Positions 8,538 to 15,783 of a stretch of 25,592 nucleotides of DNA are shown here, in pieces. Below the pieces are notes generated by a model. It saw only the letters and a program-made list of their open reading frames with translations, was not told where the DNA came from and did not search any database. Every line of letters begins with the position of its first letter. Position 1 is the stretch's first letter. Both the position numbers and the translations under genes were made by a program. The stretch is from JAZRWQ01 sp045541395 (lineage in GTDB: Bacteria; Bacillota; Clostridia; Oscillospirales; UMGS1783), in contig JAZQIZ010000013.1 in assembly GCA_045541395.1 (NCBI GenBank), forward strand, positions 1 to 25,592, written 5' to 3'.

Positions 8538-9251
8538 ATGCGAGTGTGTATTTGCGACGATGATAATTATATCCATACCGAAATTCGTGAATTTTTGCAG
8601 AATTATAAAGAGCAGCAAATAACTATTGATATTACTGACTGTTTTTCGGGGGAGGAGCTAACTGAATACTACAGACAAGGTAAATATTTCGATATAGTGT
8701 TCTTGGATGTTGAGATGGACAAATGCTCCGGTACCACTGCGGCAGAAATCATTCAATCATTAGTGCCGGAAACTATTATCATTTTTGTTTCAAGTTTTCC
8801 TAAATATGTTTTTAATGCATTTAAATTACAGGCATTTCATTTTATTATCAAACCAATTAATTTAGTTGAACTAGAAGATGTATTTCAGAGAGCTATAAAA
8901 AGATTTAATGATATCCACAAGTCAATTGTTGTAAAGTGGCAAGATATAGTACATAGAATTCCGGTTAAAGATATTATGTATATTGAAGGTTATCGTCGAA
9001 CTGTTTTCTTTTATACCGTTGACCATCAAAAGTATAAATCCCTTGGGAAAATCACTGATATAATTAATATTGTTGAGCCAAACGGCTTTGTACAAGTTCA
9101 TCAGGGATATATAGTAAATATGGATTACATAAAGAGCTTTGAAGATAAAGAGATTATTCTATGTGACGGAACACCGGTTATGGTTAGTGCCCGAAAGAAA
9201 GCTCACGCATTAAAAACCTATAGTACATATATTAGAAAGTGGAAGTGGTAA
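8538..9251 (+). CDS. LytTR-family response regulator, AgrA-like (TCS-1)
   Basis: 237 residues. The receiver domain (1-120) has the acidic cluster D7-D9, the phospho-acceptor D57 in FLDVEM and the conserved Lys in FIIKPIN. A linker follows, then a LytTR DNA-binding domain (about 135-235) with the typical VHQGYIVNMDYI and ARKK elements. AgrA-type regulators bind two direct repeats one or two turns apart next to -35 boxes. Start at the ATG (MRVCICDDD, the usual receiver start); the AAAGG 15 bases upstream is far, so initiation may be weak. It precedes its kinase with little or no gap, and its own upstream region carries a 21-bp direct repeat. Probably activated by the partner kinase. Confidence 0.95.
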   Translation: MRVCICDDDNYIHTEIREFLQNYKEQQITIDITDCFSGEELTEYYRQGKYFDIVFLDVEMDKCSGTTAAEIIQSLVPETIIIFVSSFPKYVFNAFKLQAFHFIIKPINLVELEDVFQRAIKRFNDIHKSIVVKWQDIVHRIPVKDIMYIEGYRRTVFFYTVDHQKYKSLGKITDIINIVEPNGFVQVHQGYIVNMDYIKSFEDKEIILCDGTPVMVSARKKAHALKTYSTYIRKWKW

Positions 9252-9256
9252 ATATA

Positions 9257-10546
9257 ATGATAGATTACGGGATAAAATTGCTCAGTATTATATTTGAAGT
9301 ATACATAGCTGTTTCGTTTTTCGATAAAGTAGGAATACGGAAATTTAAACCAATTTCGTTCTGGGGATTATGCGGGCTTTTTGCGTTATTTCAATTTGCG
9401 AATAATAACTTATTCTTAAAAGAATCCTCACTTGTAATGGTTGGATCATTTGTATTTCTTTGTTTAATATCATGTTTATACAAGGTGAAATTTTCGGCTA
9501 AAGTATTTTCGAATATATTTTTATTTGTGGTAATAGCCGCATCAGAATTCATTGTAGCTATGATGACAATCTCATTTACAAATGTAGATATATCCTATGT
9601 TCAAGATAATATGTATTTATTTGGAATTTGTACAATTGCTTCTAAGTTTTTTGCCTTTGCTATTATTAAGCTATTAAATTATAGGGAAAAATCACACAAA
9701 GATTGGTTGCCATTTTCATTAGCATTTAAAACAATTCCACTATCTTTAGCAACACTAATAGTATTACTTCTGTTATATGAGTGCGGTTACCAAATCAATA
9801 ATGAAGGATTTCAATTTGTTTCGTTACTGGGATCCATATTGCTGATTTTTGCAAACATATTTGTTTTCTATATTATAGACAAGCAAAATGACTATATTGC
9901 TACTAAAGAAAAACTTAAATATACAGAATCTCATTTAGCTACTCAGATATCGCACTATGAAGAATTGCATAAATATCAAAATGAACTTCGTAAATTCCGG
10001 CATGACTCAACAAATCGAAATCTCGCGGTAATAGGGCTTATAAAAGCAAAGAAATATGCTGAGGCCTTAAATGAGTTAACTAATACAAATGAAATGTTTG
10101 AACGTGAGTACAATGAATTTATATTTACAAATAATCCGGTTTTAGACTCTGTTATTCGTGCAAAAAAAATATCTGCAAACAGTAAAGGTATTACTCTTGT
10201 TGTACATCCCCAATTACCGCTTCAAATTAATATTGACCCAGTAGAAATAAGTGTAATAATCGGCAATGCGCTTGACAATGCTATAGAAGCAACGATACAA
10301 GTCAACGACGCCCCAAAGGAAATTCTTTTGGAGATAGCAACAAATCATAATGACCTCACTATCGGAGTAACAAATCCTGTAGTTAACGACGTAGACGTTA
10401 ATAATCTTACGCCCACAAAGAAAAATAAATTGAATCACGGTTTTGGTCTGGCATCAATTGAATATATTGCGCAAAAGTATCACGGCCATGTATTTTATAC
10501 TTGTGAGAATAAGCAATTTGAGATATCAATTATTATGAAAAATTAG
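9257..10546 (+). CDS. GHKL sensor histidine kinase, AgrC-like (TCS-1)
   Basis: 429 residues from the ATG at 9257 (GGAAGTGG lies 8 bases upstream). In-frame GTG codons at 9239 and 9245 are alternatives that would overlap the regulator gene. About six membrane helices fill residues 5-210, giving a multi-pass sensor like AgrC/ComD rather than a periplasmic domain. The cytoplasmic part has the phospho-acceptor H249 in FRHDSTNRN, the N-box IIGNALDNAIEA (N337) and the G-box HGFGLASI. Such kinases usually sense secreted cyclic or linear peptides (family knowledge). No peptide or AgrB gene is adjacent, so the ligand is unknown; the Cys-rich peptide of unit C is one candidate (speculation). Confidence 0.93.
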   Translation: MIDYGIKLLSIIFEVYIAVSFFDKVGIRKFKPISFWGLCGLFALFQFANNNLFLKESSLVMVGSFVFLCLISCLYKVKFSAKVFSNIFLFVVIAASEFIVAMMTISFTNVDISYVQDNMYLFGICTIASKFFAFAIIKLLNYREKSHKDWLPFSLAFKTIPLSLATLIVLLLLYECGYQINNEGFQFVSLLGSILLIFANIFVFYIIDKQNDYIATKEKLKYTESHLATQISHYEELHKYQNELRKFRHDSTNRNLAVIGLIKAKKYAEALNELTNTNEMFEREYNEFIFTNNPVLDSVIRAKKISANSKGITLVVHPQLPLQINIDPVEISVIIGNALDNAIEATIQVNDAPKEILLEIATNHNDLTIGVTNPVVNDVDVNNLTPTKKNKLNHGFGLASIEYIAQKYHGHVFYTCENKQFEISIIMKN

Positions 10547-10555
10547 TCACATACT

Positions 10556-10587
10556 ACGTTTTTGCATTTTTATTCGACACTTTTGCA
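10556..10587 (-). promoter_or_regulatory. Direct-repeat operator downstream of TCS-1
   Basis: Read on the - strand: TGCAAAAGTGT (10587-10577), 10-bp A-rich spacer, TGCAAAAACGT (10566-10556), so 21-bp spacing. It mirrors the 8365-8396 site, and the two sit at opposite ends of the kinase/regulator pair in inverted orientation. No convincing promoter follows on the - strand. On the + strand TTGTAA (10594-10599), 18 bp and TATTAT (10618-10623) could form a promoter facing the hairpin element, but the repeat would then be backwards. Use is unclear. Confidence 0.5.
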
Positions 10588-10628
10588 TAGCTATTTGTAA
10601 CTTTTTATCGACAAATTTTATTATGTGT

Positions 10629-10717
10629 ATAGAGAGTATTTTCTCCCTATGTAAAGACCGAAGTAACGCTTTTCTTCGGAAAAGCCGGTCGCGGCTCTGA
10701 ATGTCCCGCGGACATTC
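10629..10717. repeat. Palindromic block of three hairpins at the ATPase truncation
   Basis: Three inverted repeats in a row. First, ATAGAGAG/CTCCCTAT (10629-10650, one mismatch). Second, GACCG/CGGTC (10656-10690) enclosing a perfect GCTTTTC-TTCG-GAAAAGC stem. Third, a perfect GAATGTCC-CGC-GGACATTC (10699-10717). It is more GC-rich than its surroundings and ends within about 15 bp of where the unit C ATPase loses homology to its intact paralogue. It looks like a small dispersed palindromic (MITE- or REP-like) element or the scar of a mobile element; I do not recognise the family. Only short meaningless frames occur in it. Confidence 0.5.
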
Positions 10718-10722
10718 ATTCA

Positions 10723-10980
10723 CTACCGCTTATTGCGCAAAGCTGCAAGCTTATTCTGAGATTGTTTTTCTATCCACAGATCGTCGAGTTTGTAGTTGCC
10801 GCTTGTAAGGGTATCCATACAGCCGATAATATTTAAAAGGGTTGATTTGCCTGAACCGGACGGGCCCATTATGGCTATCATTTCGCCTTGCTCAATAGTG
10901 AGATTAATTCCTCTTAAAGCATGTACCTCATTAGGCTGACCTTCATTGTATTTCTTCTCAATATCAATAAGTCTTATCAT
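10723..10980 (-). pseudogene. Truncated ABC transporter ATPase (unit C)
   Basis: 85 residues, of which 83 equal the N-terminus of the unit D ATPase (differences at 7 and 85). Walker A GPSGSGKST (39-47) is present, but the frame ends at LRNKR just before the Q-loop, so signature, Walker B and H-loop are all missing. It cannot hydrolyse ATP by itself. Homology stops abruptly at about 10730, next to the palindromic block. Its ATG overlaps the permease stop (ATGA). The adjacent permease is intact, so either unit C is dying or it borrows the ATPase of unit B or D. Confidence 0.92.
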
Positions 10981-13490
10981 TTATTGCCCCCTTTTTTCAT
11001 CATTTCTATTGGGTTCTGTTTTGACATCTGATTAAGCATAATGTAATTGGTGGCAAAAAACAACAGCGATACAAATAACATTGAGGTAAGTGAACTATAA
11101 ATAATAGTATCAAAATTTACAGTTCTTGAAACTGCAGCTCCATACAACCCCCATATTGAACCCATCAATCCGCCTATCAGAAAAATTACACCGTTAGACA
11201 CAAACGAAATATACTTTGCCTTTTTCCAGGGCATACCACAAGCATAATATATGCCTAAGGTCTTTCGGTTTTGTTCTAAGGTGAGAAGATTATATCCACC
11301 TATACCAACAATTAATAATCCAGATGTTACCCATAAGTGATACGTATATTCCGAAGTAACCTCTTTAATAAGATAATCCATTCCACCTACAACAGATGAA
11401 ATATCATACAACGTACCTTGGCCTGTTATTTTTTCATTGATACTATCAATCCGAGATATGCCATCAAGAAGAACTATTGGCCAGCCTCCATATTCACTTT
11501 CTATGAGTTTTCCATTGTATGCTATTTGCGGAGAATATACTACTTTGGCTTCAGTAAACAACTCTGATTCTTTTGAAATTGGTTCTAACAGCGTATCCAT
11601 AGATATTGGATAAGTTGTATTTGTAAAAATTCTTGAGTTTTTCGATATAATTCCCACTATTTTGTATTTGAACGGTGTAGTTTCGGGGGCTTGCGCAAAC
11701 AAACCAATACTTTGATTTTCAATATATTCATCTACTGTCAATTTGTATTCATTGGCAATATTTTCAGTTACAACAATAGGAATATATCCCAGTTGATTAT
11801 AATCCACTCCATTGGCCCATTCGTCTAACCATTGCCCATTTTTTATTTTGGGTGAAAATATTTTTATCATAGTATCGTTCAACATGTAACCGGTTTGGAA
11901 CCACGATAAAGTATCTTCACTTTCTGATTCAACTGTTTTATTTGGCATGGTAAATTTTACATAACTTGATTTACCCAGGCCAACGACACCTTCGCATGAT
12001 GCTATTTCGGAATAAACTTGTTCAATTGTCGGCGACGGGGTATCTTCTCTCTTTGATTTGATGTATAGCTCTAATATTTGATTATTTGCCACATAAACAG
12101 CCAATGGCTCATTCCCCAAATATCTTCTTGCTTCTCTACCATAAGCCCCTCGCTGAAATATATATGTAGCCGAAAAGGTAAAGCAAAAGGCTACGCACAT
12201 TACTTGAATAATTATAATCAATTCGCGCAGGAAAGTTGATGAGTAATTCTTCAATATTAAGTAAAGATTTTTTAGTGATAGTTTTTTTGCCAATAAGTGC
12301 ACTGGAAATAGACTTTCACTATCTCGCTCATTTATACGCTTAATTAGTTTCTTCTGTGCAATAATAATGAATACTACAGCAAAAGAAATTAAACACGCAA
12401 GAAGCAAGAAATACTGTTCTAATCCTATATAGGACGCATTTACATTTATATCACTATTATTAATAATTAATTTTGCTGCAACAAAACCTATTGTATACGC
12501 AAACACTGTATAAATTACAAACTCTATACATGTTGCGATGATAATTGTTCTGTCCTTAGCCCCCAAACTTTTAAATAATAAATTATCCTTTTGATTTTTC
12601 TTAAGTACATAATAAAAAATTATTAATGTGTTTATTAAGCTTAATATGATAATAAAAATACAAATCAAAAATCTACTAAAAAACTCTTTGGAATACACAT
12701 TCGAGGATATTTCCATTGCAGTATTTTCAACGGATACTTCAATTCCACTATAACTTCTTATATAGTCACATAAATATAATCCAAAACTTTCTTTTTGAGT
12801 ATCAGATAATGCACTATTGAATCTAACACGAAGAATATCACTATTCATATTTAGAGAAGCATAATCATCGAAGGTCATAAATATGCCTACAGCTAATCTA
12901 TCTTCATACTCATAAGGATTATCTGTTGTCGCATATTCATTCAAGCTCACATCTGTTTCTGCCGAAACATATGAAGAAAGAGGAATACGTTTTGAACTGT
13001 ACAGTTGGGCTTCGTAAAAATCCGCAGGATATACCCCGCATATTTCAAATTCTCTGTTTTTTATTATTAGTTTATCCCCAACCGAATAGTTCTTACCCAT
13101 GTAATTATAGGGTACCACTATTTTACCTTTTTGTACCCATTCTCCACCATCTATCGAAATACACGGATTAGTGCTATCTACACCGATATAATCAATTCCA
13201 GGATCATCCACACTCATAATACAATAGTAGTTTATATCATTTTTACCTTCGGCCAACGCTTTTTTTACTGCTTCGAGAGCCCTTATTTCCATATTTGAAG
13301 CATCGAAATCAACTGCTCTTTGAATATGACTTGCACCTACCGCCAAATTTGCCAAAGAAGTGCTATACGAATAATATATATTAAGAGCAGCTGAGGTTAC
13401 TATTATACCTACTAACAAAACAATCAGGACAGCAATATGCTTCAAACTCATTTTCTTTATATTATTAATAATCAACTTTATTAATTTCAT
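10977..13490 (-). CDS. Long FtsX-type ABC transporter permease (unit C)
   Basis: 837 residues with the same plan as the unit B and D permeases: N-terminal helix (about 17-38), first extracellular domain, helices around 265-385, a helix around 410-435 ending at FQRGA, second extracellular domain (about 440-705) and three C-terminal helices with GIYYACGMPW between them. It is clearly diverged from both other permeases although the neighbouring ATPase fragment is nearly identical to that of unit D. The reading frame is intact. The ribosome binding site AGGGAGG lies 10 bases before the ATG and can be paired in an RNA hairpin (see 13501-13550). It follows the Cys-rich peptide gene, so it may export or protect against that peptide (inference). 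Its own ATPase is broken. Confidence 0.92.
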   Translation of the reverse strand: MKLIKLIINNIKKMSLKHIAVLIVLLVGIIVTSAALNIYYSYSTSLANLAVGASHIQRAVDFDASNMEIRALEAVKKALAEGKNDINYYCIMSVDDPGIDYIGVDSTNPCISIDGGEWVQKGKIVVPYNYMGKNYSVGDKLIIKNREFEICGVYPADFYEAQLYSSKRIPLSSYVSAETDVSLNEYATTDNPYEYEDRLAVGIFMTFDDYASLNMNSDILRVRFNSALSDTQKESFGLYLCDYIRSYSGIEVSVENTAMEISSNVYSKEFFSRFLICIFIIILSLINTLIIFYYVLKKNQKDNLLFKSLGAKDRTIIIATCIEFVIYTVFAYTIGFVAAKLIINNSDINVNASYIGLEQYFLLLACLISFAVVFIIIAQKKLIKRINERDSESLFPVHLLAKKLSLKNLYLILKNYSSTFLRELIIIIQVMCVAFCFTFSATYIFQRGAYGREARRYLGNEPLAVYVANNQILELYIKSKREDTPSPTIEQVYSEIASCEGVVGLGKSSYVKFTMPNKTVESESEDTLSWFQTGYMLNDTMIKIFSPKIKNGQWLDEWANGVDYNQLGYIPIVVTENIANEYKLTVDEYIENQSIGLFAQAPETTPFKYKIVGIISKNSRIFTNTTYPISMDTLLEPISKESELFTEAKVVYSPQIAYNGKLIESEYGGWPIVLLDGISRIDSINEKITGQGTLYDISSVVGGMDYLIKEVTSEYTYHLWVTSGLLIVGIGGYNLLTLEQNRKTLGIYYACGMPWKKAKYISFVSNGVIFLIGGLMGSIWGLYGAAVSRTVNFDTIIYSSLTSMLFVSLLFFATNYIMLNQMSKQNPIEMMKKGGNK

Positions 13491-13500
13491 TGATAGCGTG

Positions 13501-13550
13501 CCTCCCTACTATCTCACAAAGGGAGGGAGCATATCTGCCACCTCCCTTTG
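13501..13550 (-). promoter_or_regulatory. Two mutually exclusive hairpins over the unit C permease RBS
   Basis: In the transcript three segments follow each other: A, CAAAGGGAGG (13550-13541); B, CCTCCCTTTG (13526-13517); C, AGGGAGG (13507-13501), which is the permease ribosome binding site. B is perfectly complementary to A (10 bp) and also to C (7 bp). If A:B forms, the site is free; if A is occupied, B:C hides it. No U-tract follows, so this is not a terminator. It could also protect the 3' end of the peptide message. No other promoter or gene is visible in 13491-13615. Confidence 0.6.
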
Positions 13551-13615
13551 GATTCAAATATATATTCGTCGGATTTCAGTTTACTTGTCACTTAAACTTA
13601 CAATACAATCAACAA

Positions 13616-14017
13616 TTATACTTTACTGTGCAGTGCCATATTTATAACCATATGTCCAAGTAGAGCCACAAGTACCGCAGAAAACCCCCAGTAATTATAA
13701 GAGCTACTCAGGAAAGTAACTGAAGAACTTCCAGTGTATCTATATGTTGCGCTAGTATAAAAATCAGACTCATTATAGGCATATCCATTATACGTGGTAG
13801 TATCACTGCCTACTTTATACTTACCGGTAACATTTGCTTCTACTGTGCCACTGCCAGTTGTGTGATTACAGGTTGTTGTACCTGTGATAAATTTACTGCT
13901 ATTGTTGTAAACACAACTTGCAGATTTGCATGTACATGGAGCTGCAAATGCACTAAATGATGCGAATAATGCAACTATTACCAATATAACTAAAAATCTC
14001 TTTGTCGCTGTTTTCAT
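13616..14017 (-). CDS. Small secreted Cys-rich peptide, bacteriocin-like; likely C-terminal frameshift
   Basis: A 133-residue frame. Residues 1-25 are a signal peptide (MKTATKR, a hydrophobic core, AFA-A cleavage site). The mature part is rich in Thr, Ser, Tyr and Gly, with Cys at 28, 30, 35 and 50. I start at the ATG at 14017 because AGGAG is 8 bases upstream; the GTG at 14026 would touch it. After W110-G111 the frame turns hydrophobic (SAVLVALLGHMVINM). One extra base, or a -1 slip, in the C5/G5 run at 13685-13689 instead gives VFCGTCGSTWTYGYKYGTAQ and a stop at 13623. That tail adds two Cys (six in all) and the same composition as the body, so it is probably the true end. The cluster recalls lactococcin-972 operons (secreted peptide, FtsX permease, ATPase), but the peptide is not a clear member. 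Confidence 0.75.
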   Translation of the reverse strand: MKTATKRFLVILVIVALFASFSAFAAPCTCKSASCVYNNSSKFITGTTTCNHTTGSGTVEANVTGKYKVGSDTTTYNGYAYNESDFYTSATYRYTGSSSVTFLSSSYNYWGFSAVLVALLGHMVINMALHSKV

Positions 14018-14062
14018 TTCCTTCACTCCTTTTTATGTAAATATCCGACAAAGAATAAATTT

Positions 14063-15259
14063 TTAATATTTATAATCCTGTGGTAATATCTCTAAAAAAA
14101 TACTATTATCTTCGGTAACATACCAAGTATACGAGCCATCACTGTAATTAAATACTTTGCACCATAAATTATCGCTACGTGTATTTGCATAAGCTGAATT
14201 AACTTGTATATATTTAGATATAGTATCTTCTGAGAGCTTTGATATATTTTTTGTTTCATATAGTCTATTCTTCATACTTGGAGCCAAATTAATAGTTACA
14301 AGACCGTCTTTCCCTATTAAATTAAACCGAGGAGCACCATTGCATAGCGGCATTAAACCAGTATAAATGTTTTGTACTACTGAGAAAGAAGTGTCTTTGC
14401 CGCCTGAAATGTTATAATAAAGTTCTTGCATTATATCTGTCACTATATTAAAATTTGGATCACACTCAGAATAATATTTAATACTACGATCAAAGTCATC
14501 GTCTCCTTTACCTACAGAATTAATACTATTGGCTAAATCTTCTACTGACAGTATTTCTTTTGCGGAATAAATGCTACCTCTCCATATTACTTCCTTTGTT
14601 AGGTCTATCCCTGTTAAATCAGCTAGTTCATAATTATATAAGTGATATGGATTTTCTATTATCATATTACCCCATTTATCATACTCGAGCATATCATCAT
14701 AGACTTCTGCTGCTTTTTCTATTGGCACATTAGACTTTGCCATAAAAAAGTAATAAATATAACCACCGCTATCAACTTTGCAAGCAGTATAATAATATAA
14801 GTCATTAATCTTTCTAAAAAAGGCTATCGGAAAGGCGTTCTCATTAAGCGCTTGGGCGGTATATTGTTCCGGATTATCGGGATAAAACGGGCTTATTAAC
14901 AATCCGTCACACATAAGTTCATATGAAATAGTAGGCACAATTTCTTCAAGCGGATCCGTGTTATTTACTGGAGGAAACCAAAATTCGCCATCTATTATTT
15001 CCTCTGCTTCAACAATAGGAAGAATGATTTCATTCTTGTTATAATTATCACTGGATGTTTTTTCACCTAATATAGTATTAACCGCCCGTTTAACTTGCTC
15101 CATTTCTTCATCCGTTATAGGTTTTACTTCTTGGCTATCATTAGGTGTATGTGTCGATGCATCTATCCAAAATTCATTTGTATAATTAGAACAACTACAC
15201 AATAATACTGTTAATAGCATAATGTTTATAAATGTTTTAAGTATGGATACATATCTCAT
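14063..15259 (-). CDS. Lipoprotein C1 of the same novel exported family
   Basis: 398 residues with a lipoprotein signal: basic start, hydrophobic stretch (about 9-21) and lipobox LCSC, so it should be lipid-anchored on the outside of the membrane. It carries the family core in diverged form (EFWFPPVNNT, PTISYEL, QYTAQALNENAFPIAFF, GGYIYYFF), then DLTKEVIWRGSIY, and ends with LEILPQDYKY. Its base composition is more AT-rich than that of the unit D lipoproteins. ATG at 15259 with AGAGGA 7 bases upstream. It is the first gene of unit C, followed after 45 bases by the peptide gene with no terminator between, so both are likely cotranscribed. An immunity or receptor role is inference. Confidence 0.87.
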   Translation of the reverse strand: MRYVSILKTFINIMLLTVLLCSCSNYTNEFWIDASTHTPNDSQEVKPITDEEMEQVKRAVNTILGEKTSSDNYNKNEIILPIVEAEEIIDGEFWFPPVNNTDPLEEIVPTISYELMCDGLLISPFYPDNPEQYTAQALNENAFPIAFFRKINDLYYYTACKVDSGGYIYYFFMAKSNVPIEKAAEVYDDMLEYDKWGNMIIENPYHLYNYELADLTGIDLTKEVIWRGSIYSAKEILSVEDLANSINSVGKGDDDFDRSIKYYSECDPNFNIVTDIMQELYYNISGGKDTSFSVVQNIYTGLMPLCNGAPRFNLIGKDGLVTINLAPSMKNRLYETKNISKLSEDTISKYIQVNSAYANTRSDNLWCKVFNYSDGSYTWYVTEDNSIFLEILPQDYKY

Positions 15260-15513
15260 AATCGCATCCTCTTTCTATATGTTGTCTAAATTATTTATTA
15301 AAAAAAGTATATTATTAGAGCATCATAATGATAATCTACAGATATGAGTTAATTAATGACTGCTGCTATATTGTCATTAAATCTGTTATTTATCTTGCTT
15401 CAGTAATATGTTTTGAATTAATCTTGTGAGAATTATCAATACTAATCGTTTTATTTTCGCACATATATAATAAGAAAATTTTTTATAATATTTTCAATAT
15501 TCTTAGCAATTTT

Positions 15514-15583
15514 AACATAACAAAAAGAATATAGCTATGTCAATGAACTTACCCTATTTGCAGTTTTTATTGCCCTAATTGCA
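15514..15583 (-). promoter_or_regulatory. Operator and promoter of unit C (LytTR-type direct repeat)
   Basis: On the - strand TGCAATTAGGG (15583-15573) and TGCAAATAGGG (15562-15552) lie 21 bp apart. Eight bases on comes TTGACA (15543-15538), then 18 bp and TATGTT (15519-15514). Best-preserved copy of the set. The resulting leader before the lipoprotein ATG at 15259 is about 250 bases, AT-rich, with no gene or clear RNA structure that I can support. Binding by the TCS-2 regulator is inference from the TAGGG half-sites shared with the promoters around TCS-2. Confidence 0.78.
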
Positions 15584-15627
15584 AAAAGGTAATACTTCCG
15601 TGTACTTTACGGTAGTATTACCTTTTT
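15583..15627 (-). terminator. Strong terminator at the end of unit D
   Basis: Inverted repeat with 17 of 18 positions paired: AAAAAGGTAATACT-t-CCG (15583-15600) against CGG-t-AGTATTACCTTTTT (15610-15627), with the A- and T-runs making it bidirectional in principle. It lies just after the small ORF and touches the operator of unit C. The matching region after unit B lacks it because of a 97-bp deletion. Confidence 0.88.
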
Positions 15628-15645
15628 ATTGTTATGAAAATAATC

Positions 15646-15783
15646 TTATTTAGTTTTGCTATTCTTTATTTTTTCCTTGACTATACTAATCATCCTTTTC
15701 TTTGTCTCTTTATCTATTGTACAATCAATTATGGTATTATCTTTAATTCCTTCTACACCACTTATAATATATTTACCTTTCAT
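15646..15783 (-). CDS. Conserved 45-residue small ORF overlapping the ATPase stop
   Basis: The ATPase stop and this ATG share the sequence ATGA (15783-15780), the classic sign of translational coupling. The product (start MKGKYIISGVEGI, then DNTIIDCTIDKETKKRM, end IKNSKTK) is charged, with one Cys and no signal peptide or membrane helix, so it should be cytoplasmic. A degenerate copy follows the unit B ATPase (882-992), where the first 30 or so residues are kept with few changes. That shows shared ancestry, though coding selection cannot be proved from two copies. It is followed by a strong terminator. It could be a small regulator of the transporter or a remnant of the ATPase tail. Function unknown. 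Confidence 0.6.
   Translation of the reverse strand: MKGKYIISGVEGIKDNTIIDCTIDKETKKRMISIVKEKIKNSKTK

Noticed and set aside
10618..10716. Small protein gene of 32 codons on the - strand in the palindromic block (starting MNVRGTF)
   Set aside because: No RBS, composition set by the hairpins, and no family is recognised.
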